Assembly (NCBI RefSeq): GCF_032017025.1 | Contig: NZ_DALZQO010000018.1 | Location: forward strand, 1-64,000 | Source of the DNA: Hydrogenoanaerobacterium sp032017025 | GTDB lineage: Bacteria; Bacillota; Clostridia; Oscillospirales; Ruminococcaceae | DNA length: 64,000 nt | Direction: 5' to 3' | Shown: piece by piece, positions 40,639 to 48,664 of the stretch | Layout: each line of letters opens with the position of its first letter | Position numbering within the stretch: position 1 is the stretch's first letter | The notes under the pieces: model-generated | The model's database searches: none | What the model saw: the letters and a program-made list of their open reading frames with translations, nothing else | Told to the model about the DNA's origin: nothing | Translations under genes and position numbers: made by a program

Positions 40639-41802
40639 CTACAAGGCAAGCTTATAAATTTCATAAACATCATCGGCGGTCAACTTTTTAAAGTTGCCCT
40701 GAAGCCCGTTTGCACAGCATTTCTCAGCCATTACGCGTAGGTTTTTGTCATCAATCGAAGCATCGTTTAAGCGGGTTGGCATGCCAATTTCTTTGTACCA
40801 ACGCTCCAAGCGGCGGATGCCCTCTGCAACAATCAGCTCTTTGTCGCCAAAGGCAAAGTCAACATCAAATACGCGAACCGCAAACTGCACGAACCGATCC
40901 ATATCGTCGTGGCACACATACTTCTGCCATGCGGGGAAAACAATGGCAAGCCCTGCGCCGTGCGCAATGTCGTAAATTGCACTCAGCTCATGTTCAATGT
41001 TGTGCGAAGCCCAGTCGCCAATGCGCCCTGTGTTCAGCAGGTTGTTGTGTGCGATGGTACCTGCCCACATCACTTCGGCGCGTGCATTGTAATCGGTGGG
41101 GTTTGCCAGCACCAGCGGGGTGTTGTTGATGATGGTTTTCATCGTTGCCTCAATCAAGCGGTCGGTGAAGTCTACATGATCCACCTTTGTAAAGTAGCGC
41201 TCCATCAAGTGGGCGAGAATGTCCGATGCACCGCAGGCGGTTTGGTAGGCGGGCAGGGAATAGGTGAATTCGGGGTTCATAATTGCAAATTTGGGGATGA
41301 GGCACTCGCCTCCGAAGGAGCGCTTGAGCAGACCCTCTTCTTTGGTGATAACAGCACCGCTGCTCGATTCGCTGCCTGCTGCGGGAATGGTAAGCACAAC
41401 GCCGATCGGCAGCGCCTGCTGTACGTTTGCTTTATCCTCAAAGAAATCCCACACGTCGCCGTCATACAAGGCACCTGCTGCTACCGCCTTGCCGGTGTCG
41501 ATAGCGCTGCCGCCGCCGACAACCAGAATGGAATCCAGATTATGTTCTTTGCACAGGCGGATCCCCTCTTTTACAAGGCCCAGGCGCGGGTTGGGCTGTA
41601 CGCCGCCAAGCTCCGCAAAGAAAATACCGTTATCTTTTAAAGCTTTGACTGTTTTGTCGTACAGGCCAATGCGTTTGATGGAGCCGCCGCCATAAACAAA
41701 CAGCACGCGGCTGCCGAGTTTTTTCATTTCACTGCCAACCTGTTCCTCGGTTCCTTTACCGAAGATGATACGTGCAGGGTTGTAAAAAGTAAAGTTGATC
41801 AT
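40639..41802 (-). CDS. Iron-containing alcohol dehydrogenase (YqhD/BDH-like)
   Basis: A 387-aa cytoplasmic enzyme that interconverts aldehydes or butyraldehyde and alcohols with NAD(P)H. Start ATG 41802 follows AAAGGAGT. The nucleotide-binding VGGGSAIDTGKAVAAG is at about residues 90-110. Metal ligands are the Asp in CGASDILAHLMERYF, its downstream His, and histidines in WASHNIEHELSAIYDIAHGAGLAIVFP (EHELSAIYDIAHGAG). The GGSAID pattern together with the HNIEHELSA motif is that of YqhD/BdhA rather than AdhE. Downstream of two membrane-protein genes, but spacing of 32 bp and different roles make co-function unclear. Confidence 0.92.
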   Translation of the reverse strand: MINFTFYNPARIIFGKGTEEQVGSEMKKLGSRVLFVYGGGSIKRIGLYDKTVKALKDNGIFFAELGGVQPNPRLGLVKEGIRLCKEHNLDSILVVGGGSAIDTGKAVAAGALYDGDVWDFFEDKANVQQALPIGVVLTIPAAGSESSSGAVITKEEGLLKRSFGGECLIPKFAIMNPEFTYSLPAYQTACGASDILAHLMERYFTKVDHVDFTDRLIEATMKTIINNTPLVLANPTDYNARAEVMWAGTIAHNNLLNTGRIGDWASHNIEHELSAIYDIAHGAGLAIVFPAWQKYVCHDDMDRFVQFAVRVFDVDFAFGDKELIVAEGIRRLERWYKEIGMPTRLNDASIDDKNLRVMAEKCCANGLQGNFKKLTADDVYEIYKLAL

Positions 41803-41833
41803 TGCAAAATACTCCTTTATATATAAAATAATA

Positions 41834-42517
41834 TTATCCGCCCGCAAACAGCACGCTCAGCGCAATCAGTGTCTGGCCGGTGTAATAAACCGCCGCACTC
41901 ACTGCGCGCAGCGCGGGATGTGATTTTTTGCGAAACAGAACCAGTGAATAAACCGCGTTGGAAAGCAGAAAAAGCCCTGCGCCCGATGCCACCAGTACAT
42001 TGCGTACCGAATAGGAGTGCCCGCCGTAGATCAGCGACAGTGATTTGACGAACATGAATGTCACCACAATTGCATAAGCAAACACGTAGCTTTCCATATT
42101 GAAAAAATCAAGGCGCATCAGCTTGGCTGCAACCACCAGTACAATCAAGATTGCTGCGGTTGCAAAAAAATCAAGCGGGTATACCCCCGTAAAGCGGCAG
42201 AACAAGAACAAAAAAGCGACGTGCGCTGCAAAAAATGCACTCAACGCATAAACAAAGTAGTTGATACCGAGAGCATCGTGTTTGGATATTTCAAGAAACA
42301 CATCGCCAAATGTGCACAGGATCAGCGCCGTAAGAATAAACGCAAAATAGCTGCGGTTGCTGTTGCCGGCCCAGCAAGCAAGCACCGCGACAGCAATAAA
42401 CACAGTGCTGGTAATTGCTTTGGAGATCACACGGGTGCGCAAGCGGCAGCGGTAAACCGAATAGATGTAAAAACTCAGGCTGACCAGCATCACCGGTAGA
42501 AGTAGGTAGGTGATCAT
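41834..42517 (-). CDS. YhhN/TMEM86 family membrane protein (lysoplasmalogenase-like)
   Basis: A 227-aa protein with about eight hydrophobic segments. The GDVFLEIS motif (residue about 72) and the glycine-rich ASGAGLFLLSNAVYS helix match the YhhN family, whose animal members hydrolyse the vinyl-ether bond of lysoplasmalogens. Plasmalogens occur in many anaerobic Clostridia, so a lipid role is plausible. Its start overlaps the stop of the upstream TRIC gene (ATGA). Confidence 0.85.
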   Translation of the reverse strand: MITYLLLPVMLVSLSFYIYSVYRCRLRTRVISKAITSTVFIAVAVLACWAGNSNRSYFAFILTALILCTFGDVFLEISKHDALGINYFVYALSAFFAAHVAFLFLFCRFTGVYPLDFFATAAILIVLVVAAKLMRLDFFNMESYVFAYAIVVTFMFVKSLSLIYGGHSYSVRNVLVASGAGLFLLSNAVYSLVLFRKKSHPALRAVSAAVYYTGQTLIALSVLFAGG

Positions 42518-43140
42518 GATACCGAGTTCCTTTCAGAAGCTTTTTGCTTGATTTTAGGAAGATTAAAGCGAAAATATACGCTTGCAAGCCGGAATGCAAT
42601 AATAAACGCAATGCAAATGTAGCATGCGATAAGCACACCGACAAAACGGTACAAAACCCAGAACAGCAGCGCCCCTGCCAGCGATGCCGTCGCGTAAATC
42701 TCTTTGCGCAAAATCACCGGTACGCGGCTGCATAGTACATCGCGTATCACGCCGCCGCCAACTGCAGTAATCACCGCCACAAACACAAAAGCAAGCAGAT
42801 TATAATGCGAGGCAATTGCCTTCACGCAGGTATCTACCGTGAATACCGCTAGACCAATTGCGTCCATAATAGTAATGACAAACGACCACTTATAATAGTT
42901 TTTTAGAAAGATAACCAATGTCGCAGCGATTAGTATGATAAAGAACGACCGATAGCTTGAAAAAAACACCGGTACTCCACGGCTCATTACCACGTCGCGG
43001 GTGATACCGCCGCCCATTGCGGTAATAATGGCAAGCAGGTAAATACCAAACAAATCCATGTTCTTTTGTATTGCCACATATCCGCCCGACATTGCAAAGG
43101 CAAATATGCCAATGCTTTCCAGTACTGTTAAAACATCCAT
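42514..43140 (-). CDS. TRIC cation channel family (YadS/UPF0126) protein
   Basis: A 208-aa membrane protein with seven helices formed by two homologous halves. Each half carries the family signature: MGGGITRDVVMSRGVPVF (GGGITRDVV, residue about 44) and VGGGVIRDVLCSRVPVIL (GGGVIRDVL, residue about 130). Bacterial TRIC proteins form trimeric monovalent-cation channels. It is the first gene of a two-gene unit with the YhhN-like gene. Confidence 0.92.
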   Translation of the reverse strand: MDVLTVLESIGIFAFAMSGGYVAIQKNMDLFGIYLLAIITAMGGGITRDVVMSRGVPVFFSSYRSFFIILIAATLVIFLKNYYKWSFVITIMDAIGLAVFTVDTCVKAIASHYNLLAFVFVAVITAVGGGVIRDVLCSRVPVILRKEIYATASLAGALLFWVLYRFVGVLIACYICIAFIIAFRLASVYFRFNLPKIKQKASERNSVS

Positions 43141-43398
43141 TCACTTTTCCATCCTTCAAAAAAACCTACTTCTATTTCATCACATAACCTGCAAAAATGC
43201 AATATAATTCGATACACCGCCGTAAACTTTCCAAAAAGGAAGTGCAATCGGAATGAAACCCGATTTCCGTACCTCGTGTAAAAATTGCAGACAAGGTTCG
43301 TTTTTTTACAGACAGCGGTTGTTTTTTTGCAGAAACCCCTGAATTGTTTACAGAAATGTAAACAATCTAAGTTTTTTTTGAAAAATTCGATTTACCTA

Positions 43399-43458
43399 TT
43401 GCATTTTCCATAAAAATGATTAGAATAGTATTTAGCACTCAGATATAAAGAGTGCTAA
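43399..43458 (+). promoter_or_regulatory. groESL promoter with CIRCE operator
   Basis: TTGCAT (43399-43404) and TAGAAT (43421-43426) have a 16-bp spacer. The CIRCE element TTAGCACTC-N9-GAGTGCTAA (43432-43458) is perfect and covers the likely start of transcription, so the HrcA repressor should control the operon. The preceding 43141-43398 contains no gene. Confidence 0.93.
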
Positions 43459-43502
43459 ATAGTTTGTCTTAAAAATAATTTATATAATTGGAGGAGTAAA
43501 CA

Positions 43503-43787
43503 ATGACAATTAAACCTCTTGCAGACAGAGTTGTAATCAAAATGGTTGAGGCAGAAGAAACCACCAAGAGCGGTATTATTCTTGCCGGCGCAGCAAAAGA
43601 AAAACCACAGGTGGCTGAGGTTATAGCAGTTGGCCCGGGTGGCGTCGTAGACGGCAAAGAAGTAAAAATGTACCTGAAGGCGGGCGACAAGGTTTTGATG
43701 AGCAAATACTCCGGCACCGAGGTTAAAGTTGACGGTGTTGAGTACACCATTCTTCGTCAGGACGATATTCTTGCAATTGTAGAGTAG
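43503..43787 (+). CDS. groES: Co-chaperonin GroES
   Basis: A 94-aa protein whose heptamer caps GroEL. Start ATG 43503 follows TTGGAGGAG. MTIKPLADRVVIKMVEAEE opens the fold; the mobile loop (EETTKSGIILAGAA) and DGVEYTILRQDDILAIVE end are all present. It is 50 bp upstream of groEL and under the CIRCE operator. Confidence 0.98.
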   Translation: MTIKPLADRVVIKMVEAEETTKSGIILAGAAKEKPQVAEVIAVGPGGVVDGKEVKMYLKAGDKVLMSKYSGTEVKVDGVEYTILRQDDILAIVE

Positions 43788-43837
43788 GCAGAACCCCCAA
43801 ACCAACAACATACTTACATTATTAGGAGGAATTTACA

Positions 43838-45466
43838 ATGGCAAAACAGATTATTTACGGTGAAGAGGCTAGAAAAGCGCTTCAGGCCGGTATTGATAAG
43901 CTCTCTGACACTGTGAAAATTACAATTGGCCCCAAAGGACGCAACGTGGTTCTTGATAAAAAATTCGGCGCTCCTCTCATCACCAACGACGGTGTAACCA
44001 TCGCCAAGGAGATTGAACTTGAGGATGCATTTGAGAACATGGGTGCACAGCTTGTGAAAGAGGTTGCTACCAAAACCAACGATGCTGCCGGTGATGGTAC
44101 CACAACCGCAACCCTGCTCGCACAGGCTTTGGTTCGCGAGGGCATGAAAAACGTTGCTGCCGGTGCAAACCCTATGGTTATTAAAAAAGGCATGGCAAAA
44201 GCAGTTACCGCTGCTGTTGAATCTGTAATTGCAAACTCCAAAATGGTTTCCGGTTCGGAAGACATTGCGAGAGTTGCTACCGTGTCCTGCGGCGATGAGA
44301 CCATTGGCACCCTGATTAGCGAGGCTATGGACAAGGTTTCTGCCGACGGCGTCATCACCATTGAGGAATCCAAAACTGCCGAAACCTACAGCGAAGTTGT
44401 AGAGGGTATGCAGTTTGACCGCGGCTATGTTTCGCCCTACATGGTTACCGATACCGATAAGATGGAAGCGGTCATCGACGACGCTCTCATTCTCATTACA
44501 GATAAGAAAATCTCTGCAATTCAGGAGATTCTTCCCCTGCTTGAGCAGATTGTACAGTCCGGCAAAAAACTGGTTATCATCGCTGAGGACATTGAGGGAG
44601 AGGCTCTCACCACTCTGCTCGTCAACAGACTGCGCGGCACCTTCACCTGTGTTGCAGTAAAAGCACCCGGCTTTGGCGACAGACGCAAAGAGATGCTTCT
44701 TGATATCGCTACGCTGACAGGCGGCCAGGTTATCAGTGAGGAGCTGGGCCTGGAGCTGAAAGAAACCACCATGGATCAGCTTGGCCGTGCCCGTCAGGTT
44801 AAGGTTCAGAAAGAGAACACCATCATCGTTGGCGGTGCCGGCGATCAGGGCGAAATCAAAGCACGCGTTGCTCAAATCCGTGCTCAGATCGAGACCACAA
44901 CCTCTGAGTTTGACAAAGAAAAACTGCAGGAGCGTCTTGCAAAAATGGCTGGCGGCGTAGCTGTCATCAAAGTAGGTGCTGCTACTGAGATTGAAATGAA
45001 AGAGAAGAAACTCCGCATTGAGGATGCTCTAGCCGCAACCAAGGCTGCGGTTGAAGAGGGCATTGTTGCAGGCGGCGGCGTAGCACTCATCAATGCAATC
45101 CCGGCTGTTGAAAAGGTTCTCAACAACTGCGACGGTGACGAGAAAACAGGTGTTAAAATTGTAGCAAAAGCGCTGGAGGAGCCTATCCGCCAGATTGCAG
45201 TCAACGCAGGTGTTGACGGTTCTGTCATCATTGACAAAATCAAACGCTCCCGCAAAGTTGGCTACGGCTACGATGCTTACAACGAGATGTACTGTGACAT
45301 GATTCCCGCTGGTATTGTCGACCCGACCAAGGTAACACGTTCTGCTCTGGAGAATGCAGCTTCCGTTGCTTCAATGGTTCTCACCACCGAGAGCCTGGTT
45401 ACTGATATCAAAGAGGAAAACCCCGCACCTGCAATGCCGGCAGGCGGCATGGGCGGTATGTACTAA
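43838..45466 (+). CDS. groEL: Chaperonin GroEL
   Basis: A 542-aa chaperonin subunit that refolds proteins within a double ring using ATP. ATG 43838 follows AGGAGGAATT. The ATP site GDGTTTATLLAQAL lies near residue 86, and the C-terminal GGM tail (PAGGMGGMY) is short. Length and the KLRIEDALAATKAAVEEGIVAGGG block (VEEGIVAGGG) are normal. Long open frames on the other strand are codon shadows. Confidence 0.98.
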   Translation: MAKQIIYGEEARKALQAGIDKLSDTVKITIGPKGRNVVLDKKFGAPLITNDGVTIAKEIELEDAFENMGAQLVKEVATKTNDAAGDGTTTATLLAQALVREGMKNVAAGANPMVIKKGMAKAVTAAVESVIANSKMVSGSEDIARVATVSCGDETIGTLISEAMDKVSADGVITIEESKTAETYSEVVEGMQFDRGYVSPYMVTDTDKMEAVIDDALILITDKKISAIQEILPLLEQIVQSGKKLVIIAEDIEGEALTTLLVNRLRGTFTCVAVKAPGFGDRRKEMLLDIATLTGGQVISEELGLELKETTMDQLGRARQVKVQKENTIIVGGAGDQGEIKARVAQIRAQIETTTSEFDKEKLQERLAKMAGGVAVIKVGAATEIEMKEKKLRIEDALAATKAAVEEGIVAGGGVALINAIPAVEKVLNNCDGDEKTGVKIVAKALEEPIRQIAVNAGVDGSVIIDKIKRSRKVGYGYDAYNEMYCDMIPAGIVDPTKVTRSALENAASVASMVLTTESLVTDIKEENPAPAMPAGGMGGMY

Positions 45467-45504
45467 AATAAAGCACCGAGTGCAAAACAGACACAACACA
45501 CAAC

Positions 45505-45538
45505 AAAAGACCATCTGCCCCGAGGCGGATGGTCTTTT
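45505..45538. terminator. groESL terminator
   Basis: AAAAGACCATCTGCC pairs with GGCGGATGGTCTTTT around CCGA with one mismatch. Confidence 0.9.
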
Positions 45539-45590
45539 CGCTTGTGTCATTAGGTCAAAATAGATGCAGGCGGGTGTATGCTCATCCGAT

Positions 45591-46067
45591 TCACAAGTCC
45601 ATGATATAAATTCCGTTTGTTTCATCAAAACAAAAACCACAGGACAATAGCGTATTGCAGGATGGCTTGTTTTCAGGCTCTGGCTGTACAAGGATACGTT
45701 TGGCGTTTTCATAGGAGCGAATCATTTCAATTAGTTGCTTGATAATGGCTTTTCCATGACCCTTTTTCAGATAAGAAGTATCACCAATCATATAATCAAT
45801 GCTATAGGCGCCTTCAATTTCAATAGTTCCATGCCAATCCTCACCGCTGTTGCAGTACTCGTAATACTGGCAAAAACCGATAGGTTTTCCATCAACATCA
45901 ACAATGAAATGGTGCAGCCACGTATAATCACTATTTCTTTTTTCAATTTCGTCAATCCAATCCAGTGGGTCATGATACCATTCGGCAACATGAGTCAAAT
46001 AGAGCCATTTTTTAAACAACGGTACATCTTCATCACAGAACTCCCGCAGTATTATTGTTTGATTCAT
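45591..46067 (-). CDS. GNAT acetyltransferase resembling aminoglycoside 6'-N-acetyltransferases
   Basis: A 158-aa acetyl-CoA-dependent N-acetyltransferase. The opening ILREFCDEDVPLFKKWL and the middle YSIDYMIGDTSYLKKGHGKAII resemble AAC(6')-I enzymes, with the acetyl-CoA loop as KKGHGKA (Q/RxxGxG/A form). The C-terminal half has VQPEPENKPSCNTLLSCGF, equivalent to the DPxxxNxxAxxxYxxxGF motif. Actual substrate and any resistance are not shown by sequence; chromosomal GNATs of this kind often have other targets. Start ATG 46067. Confidence 0.8.
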   Translation of the reverse strand: MNQTIILREFCDEDVPLFKKWLYLTHVAEWYHDPLDWIDEIEKRNSDYTWLHHFIVDVDGKPIGFCQYYEYCNSGEDWHGTIEIEGAYSIDYMIGDTSYLKKGHGKAIIKQLIEMIRSYENAKRILVQPEPENKPSCNTLLSCGFCFDETNGIYIMDL

Positions 46068-46169
46068 ATGCAGTAATCTCCCAACAAATAGAAATAGCCT
46101 TTATTCAGTATGATATAAAAAAATCAGGTTAAAAAGACATAAACTGCATCTTTTTTAACCTGATAATTT

Positions 46170-46244
46170 TGGAGCTGGTGGTCGGAATCGAACCGACAAC
46201 CTGCTCATTACGAATGAGCTGCTCTGCCATTGAGCCACACCAGC
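46170..46244 (-). tRNA. tRNA-Thr (anticodon CGT)
   Basis: A 75-nt tRNA with encoded CCA at 46170-46172. The anticodon arm GCTCA-TTCGTAA-TGAGC gives CGT, reading ACG. The acceptor stem GCTGGTG/CACCAGC is fully paired. Confidence 0.95.
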
Positions 46245-46295
46245 GTATTAAGTTGCTCCGCTTTTGCGGCGCTACCATATTAACACGTACCATAT

Positions 46296-46324
46296 ATTAT
46301 ACCTGTCTGTTTATATTCAGTCAA
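46296..46324 (-). promoter_or_regulatory. tRNA-Thr promoter
   Basis: On the minus strand TTGACT and TATAAT with a 17-bp spacer, about 50 bases upstream of the tRNA. Confidence 0.85.
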
Positions 46325-46413
46325 GATTATTTTAGTAGTTAGCCAAAACAAAGTTGTAAAAATTAAATACAGAATGTAAATTTTGTATTTCTGAGACTTT
46401 ACACTTTCAACCC

Positions 46414-46550
46414 TTTCCACCGTTCTTTCCACCGAAAAAACGTTATAGCTTGGGCGTTTCCACAGGAATCAACAGCTCCCGGTTAAAAAAGCAGTGGAAA
46501 AAGTGGATTACTATGCGTATAATTTTGTTTTTGTGGAAAACTGGTGGAAA
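46414..46550. repeat. Cluster of TTTCCAC/GTGGAAA motifs
   Basis: TTTCCACCG occurs at 46414 and 46426 and TTTCCACA at 46457; the reverse form GTGGAAA occurs at 46494, 46534 and 46544, with GTGGATTA at 46503. Three copies face one way in the left half and the rest face the other way in the right half. TTTTCCACA (reverse of 46532-46540) differs by one base from the DnaA box TTATCCACA. The surrounding 46325-46701 holds no gene. Confidence 0.6.
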
Positions 46551-46701
46551 GTGCAATTTTAAGCAACAATGCAAAAAAATCTTTTAACCGAACGAATTTA
46601 CAAAAAATCAATGGTAAAGCTTATGAAGTTGTAGTATAATAAATAATCGATTCAGTCCGAAATGCAGACTGGTTTAGCACGAACTACAAAGGGGAAGAAC
46701 T

Positions 46702-47610
46702 ATGGCAAAAAAACGCGAAGTATTTGTAAATCGAGATCGGAAAAAACCATCTGCTGTTACAGCGGCACTGGTGATTGTTGTAATATCGGCGTTAATCGCG
46801 TTTACAGGAGCGTATGCATGGCAAACACTTAGCGGAGATCAGGCAAAGCTTGAGGCAAAACAATCCAATCAGCCATCATCAAGCTCATCATCTGCAGTAT
46901 CATCTTCTTCGCAGCCAAGCAGTACGGAGGAGATAGCTTCGTCTAAGCCGGAAGAAACAAGCAGTGAGCCCGAGTCGGTACCTGAGCTCGATTCATCGGT
47001 TATGGTACCCGAGAGCGAGCGTGTGAACAGCTCTTATTTTGATGACGCGATGTTTGTGGGTGACTCCATTACCAACGGTATTTTGTCTTACCAGATTATG
47101 CAGAACACCACGGTAATTTCTCATACCGGTATCAATCCCGATACCATACGCTACAAAAAGGTATATCGCGACAGTTCAGGCGAACTGGTTACCATTCTGG
47201 ATGCAATGAAAGCTTACCCCGATAAAGAGAAAATCTATATTATGCTTGGCTCCAACGGCCTTGCATGGATCGAGCAGGAATTGTTCATTGAGTACTACGA
47301 GGAGTTCCTACGCGACGTGATGGCGCAGCATCCCAATGCAACTATTTATATCCAGTCGATTTTGCCGGTTACCAAGGCGAAGTCCGACTCAGATGCCGCC
47401 TATGCTAACAGCAAGATCGACAAATACAATGCCGATATTCTGGCACTTACCGAAAAGCTGGGGCTGCACTATTTGAATGTTGCCGAGGCATTTAAAGATG
47501 CAAACGGTGCGCTGCCAAACGAGGCAAGCCCAAACGACGGCATGCATTTTACCTCAAAATATTATCAGGTTTGGTTCGATTATCTCAAAACACATACGGT
47601 ACAGGGCTAA
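46702..47610 (+). CDS. Membrane-anchored SGNH/GDSL-family hydrolase
   Basis: A 302-aa protein with one N-terminal membrane segment (residues 18-42), a serine-rich spacer (about 55-95) and an extracellular SGNH esterase domain from about residue 105. Block I is VGDSIT with the nucleophilic serine, block III contains MLGSNGLAW, and block V is DGMHFT with the catalytic histidine. The fold acts on acyl or acetyl esters, perhaps on cell-wall glycans. ATG 46702 follows AAAGGGGAAG. It is followed by a DUF4358 lipoprotein and a small membrane protein, an arrangement suggesting an exported surface-modifying unit. Confidence 0.87.
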   Translation: MAKKREVFVNRDRKKPSAVTAALVIVVISALIAFTGAYAWQTLSGDQAKLEAKQSNQPSSSSSSAVSSSSQPSSTEEIASSKPEETSSEPESVPELDSSVMVPESERVNSSYFDDAMFVGDSITNGILSYQIMQNTTVISHTGINPDTIRYKKVYRDSSGELVTILDAMKAYPDKEKIYIMLGSNGLAWIEQELFIEYYEEFLRDVMAQHPNATIYIQSILPVTKAKSDSDAAYANSKIDKYNADILALTEKLGLHYLNVAEAFKDANGALPNEASPNDGMHFTSKYYQVWFDYLKTHTVQG

Positions 47611-47655
47611 ATTACAACGGCGTTTTGCCGCCGCAGACATAAGGAGAACATAACG

Positions 47656-48132
47656 ATGAAAAAAACATTTACAACCGTTTTAGCAGTAATTTTAGCGATA
47701 GGGGCAGTGCTTTCGGGCTGCGGCAAGCAAGCAGCGGCAGAGGTTGATGTATCGGCCGTGGCACAGGCACTGCAAAGCGGGCTGACGTTCCAGGACGAGA
47801 TGAATGAGATTGCCGAATCGCGTCTGGGTGATTTTTACCCCACCATTGATGCAAGCACGCTGAATGGCTTTAAAATGTACAAAGGTGCTTCCGGTGCAAC
47901 CGCTGAGGAAATTGCAGTGTTTCAGGCGAAAGACGCAGCCAGCGTAAAAGAAATTGAAACAGCCATTCAAACCCGCCTTGAAGATTTAAAGCTGCAGTTT
48001 GAGGATTATGTCCCCGCTGAGGTGAAAAAAATTACCGATGCTGTGACGGAAACAAGCGGCAATGTAGTGGTACTGGTTGTTGCAGATGACGCGGCAGCGG
48101 CACAGAAGATTGTAGACGAACAACTTCGCTGA
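47656..48132 (+). CDS. DUF4358 family lipoprotein
   Basis: A 158-aa exported protein. ATG 47656 follows TAAGGAG. The signal peptide ends in VLSGC (cysteine near residue 22), so it is lipid-anchored. The mature sequence has the pattern of DUF4358: a central FKMYKGASGATAEEIAVFQAK (YKGASGATAEEIAVF) and a C-terminal TSGNVVVLVVADDAAAAQKIV. Genes of this family often neighbour SGNH hydrolases or MBOAT acyltransferases in Clostridia. The function is unknown. Confidence 0.83.
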   Translation: MKKTFTTVLAVILAIGAVLSGCGKQAAAEVDVSAVAQALQSGLTFQDEMNEIAESRLGDFYPTIDASTLNGFKMYKGASGATAEEIAVFQAKDAASVKEIETAIQTRLEDLKLQFEDYVPAEVKKITDAVTETSGNVVVLVVADDAAAAQKIVDEQLR

Positions 48133-48183
48133 TGTTATAATAGAACAAAGAATGAGAGACTATAAAGGGAGGTGGCGAAGAGT

Positions 48184-48537
48184 ATGGTAGTGGAATGCTG
48201 GGTAATTGTTGTTTTAATTTTGCTGATGGGATACATCATTTTTAGGACAGGCAAAACCGGGCAGGCGGTGGCCGTGCTCCCGCTGATAACGGTTCCTATA
48301 TTTCATCTGCTTGGCAGTCCGCTTTCGCGCCTGCTGGATAGTTGGTTCCCCACCTTGTCAAGCTCCCTGTTCCATGTCTCGTTTGATGTAGCGGGGCTCG
48401 TGATTGCCTGTGTACTGTACGGGCTGCTTGCGGGCAACATGGGGTCGCAGCGAGGCAGACGCATGTATATGATTTTATGCGGCACCTTCAGTGCACTGCT
48501 CACCATTGTACTGGTAAACCATATTCTGCCCTTATAA
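48184..48537 (+). CDS. Small polytopic membrane protein, 117 aa
   Basis: ATG 48184 is about eleven bases from AGGGAGG; an upstream GTG at 48172 lies within the ribosome site and is unlikely. Three to four hydrophobic segments (about 4-20, 32-50, 63-85, 95-115) are separated by short loops. No family is recognised. It ends the SGNH-DUF4358 gene group. Confidence 0.7.
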   Translation: MVVECWVIVVLILLMGYIIFRTGKTGQAVAVLPLITVPIFHLLGSPLSRLLDSWFPTLSSSLFHVSFDVAGLVIACVLYGLLAGNMGSQRGRRMYMILCGTFSALLTIVLVNHILPL

Positions 48538-48664
48538 TACACCTCGAAACAACCGGGGCGGACTGCTATGTCCGCTCTGTTTTTTTATTCTGCCGGTTGA
48601 CAACCCTGCGTTGTTACAGTAAGATTTATCTGATTCCATAGTGGAACAGTGATTGGAGGATTTT

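Noticed and set aside
43814..44875. A 353-codon minus-strand frame opposite groEL
   Set aside because: Shadow of groEL; the composition (many N, G and C residues) is typical of antisense reading of a chaperonin gene.
45591..46067. Calling the GNAT protein an aminoglycoside resistance gene
   Set aside because: The fold and motifs resemble AAC(6') enzymes, but similarity judged by eye cannot show substrate. Chromosomal location beside groESL does not suggest an acquired resistance gene.
46325..46701. Origin of replication at the TTTCCAC cluster
   Set aside because: There is no dnaA, dnaN or DNA unwinding element with ordered DnaA boxes, and most copies differ from TTATCCACA by at least one base.
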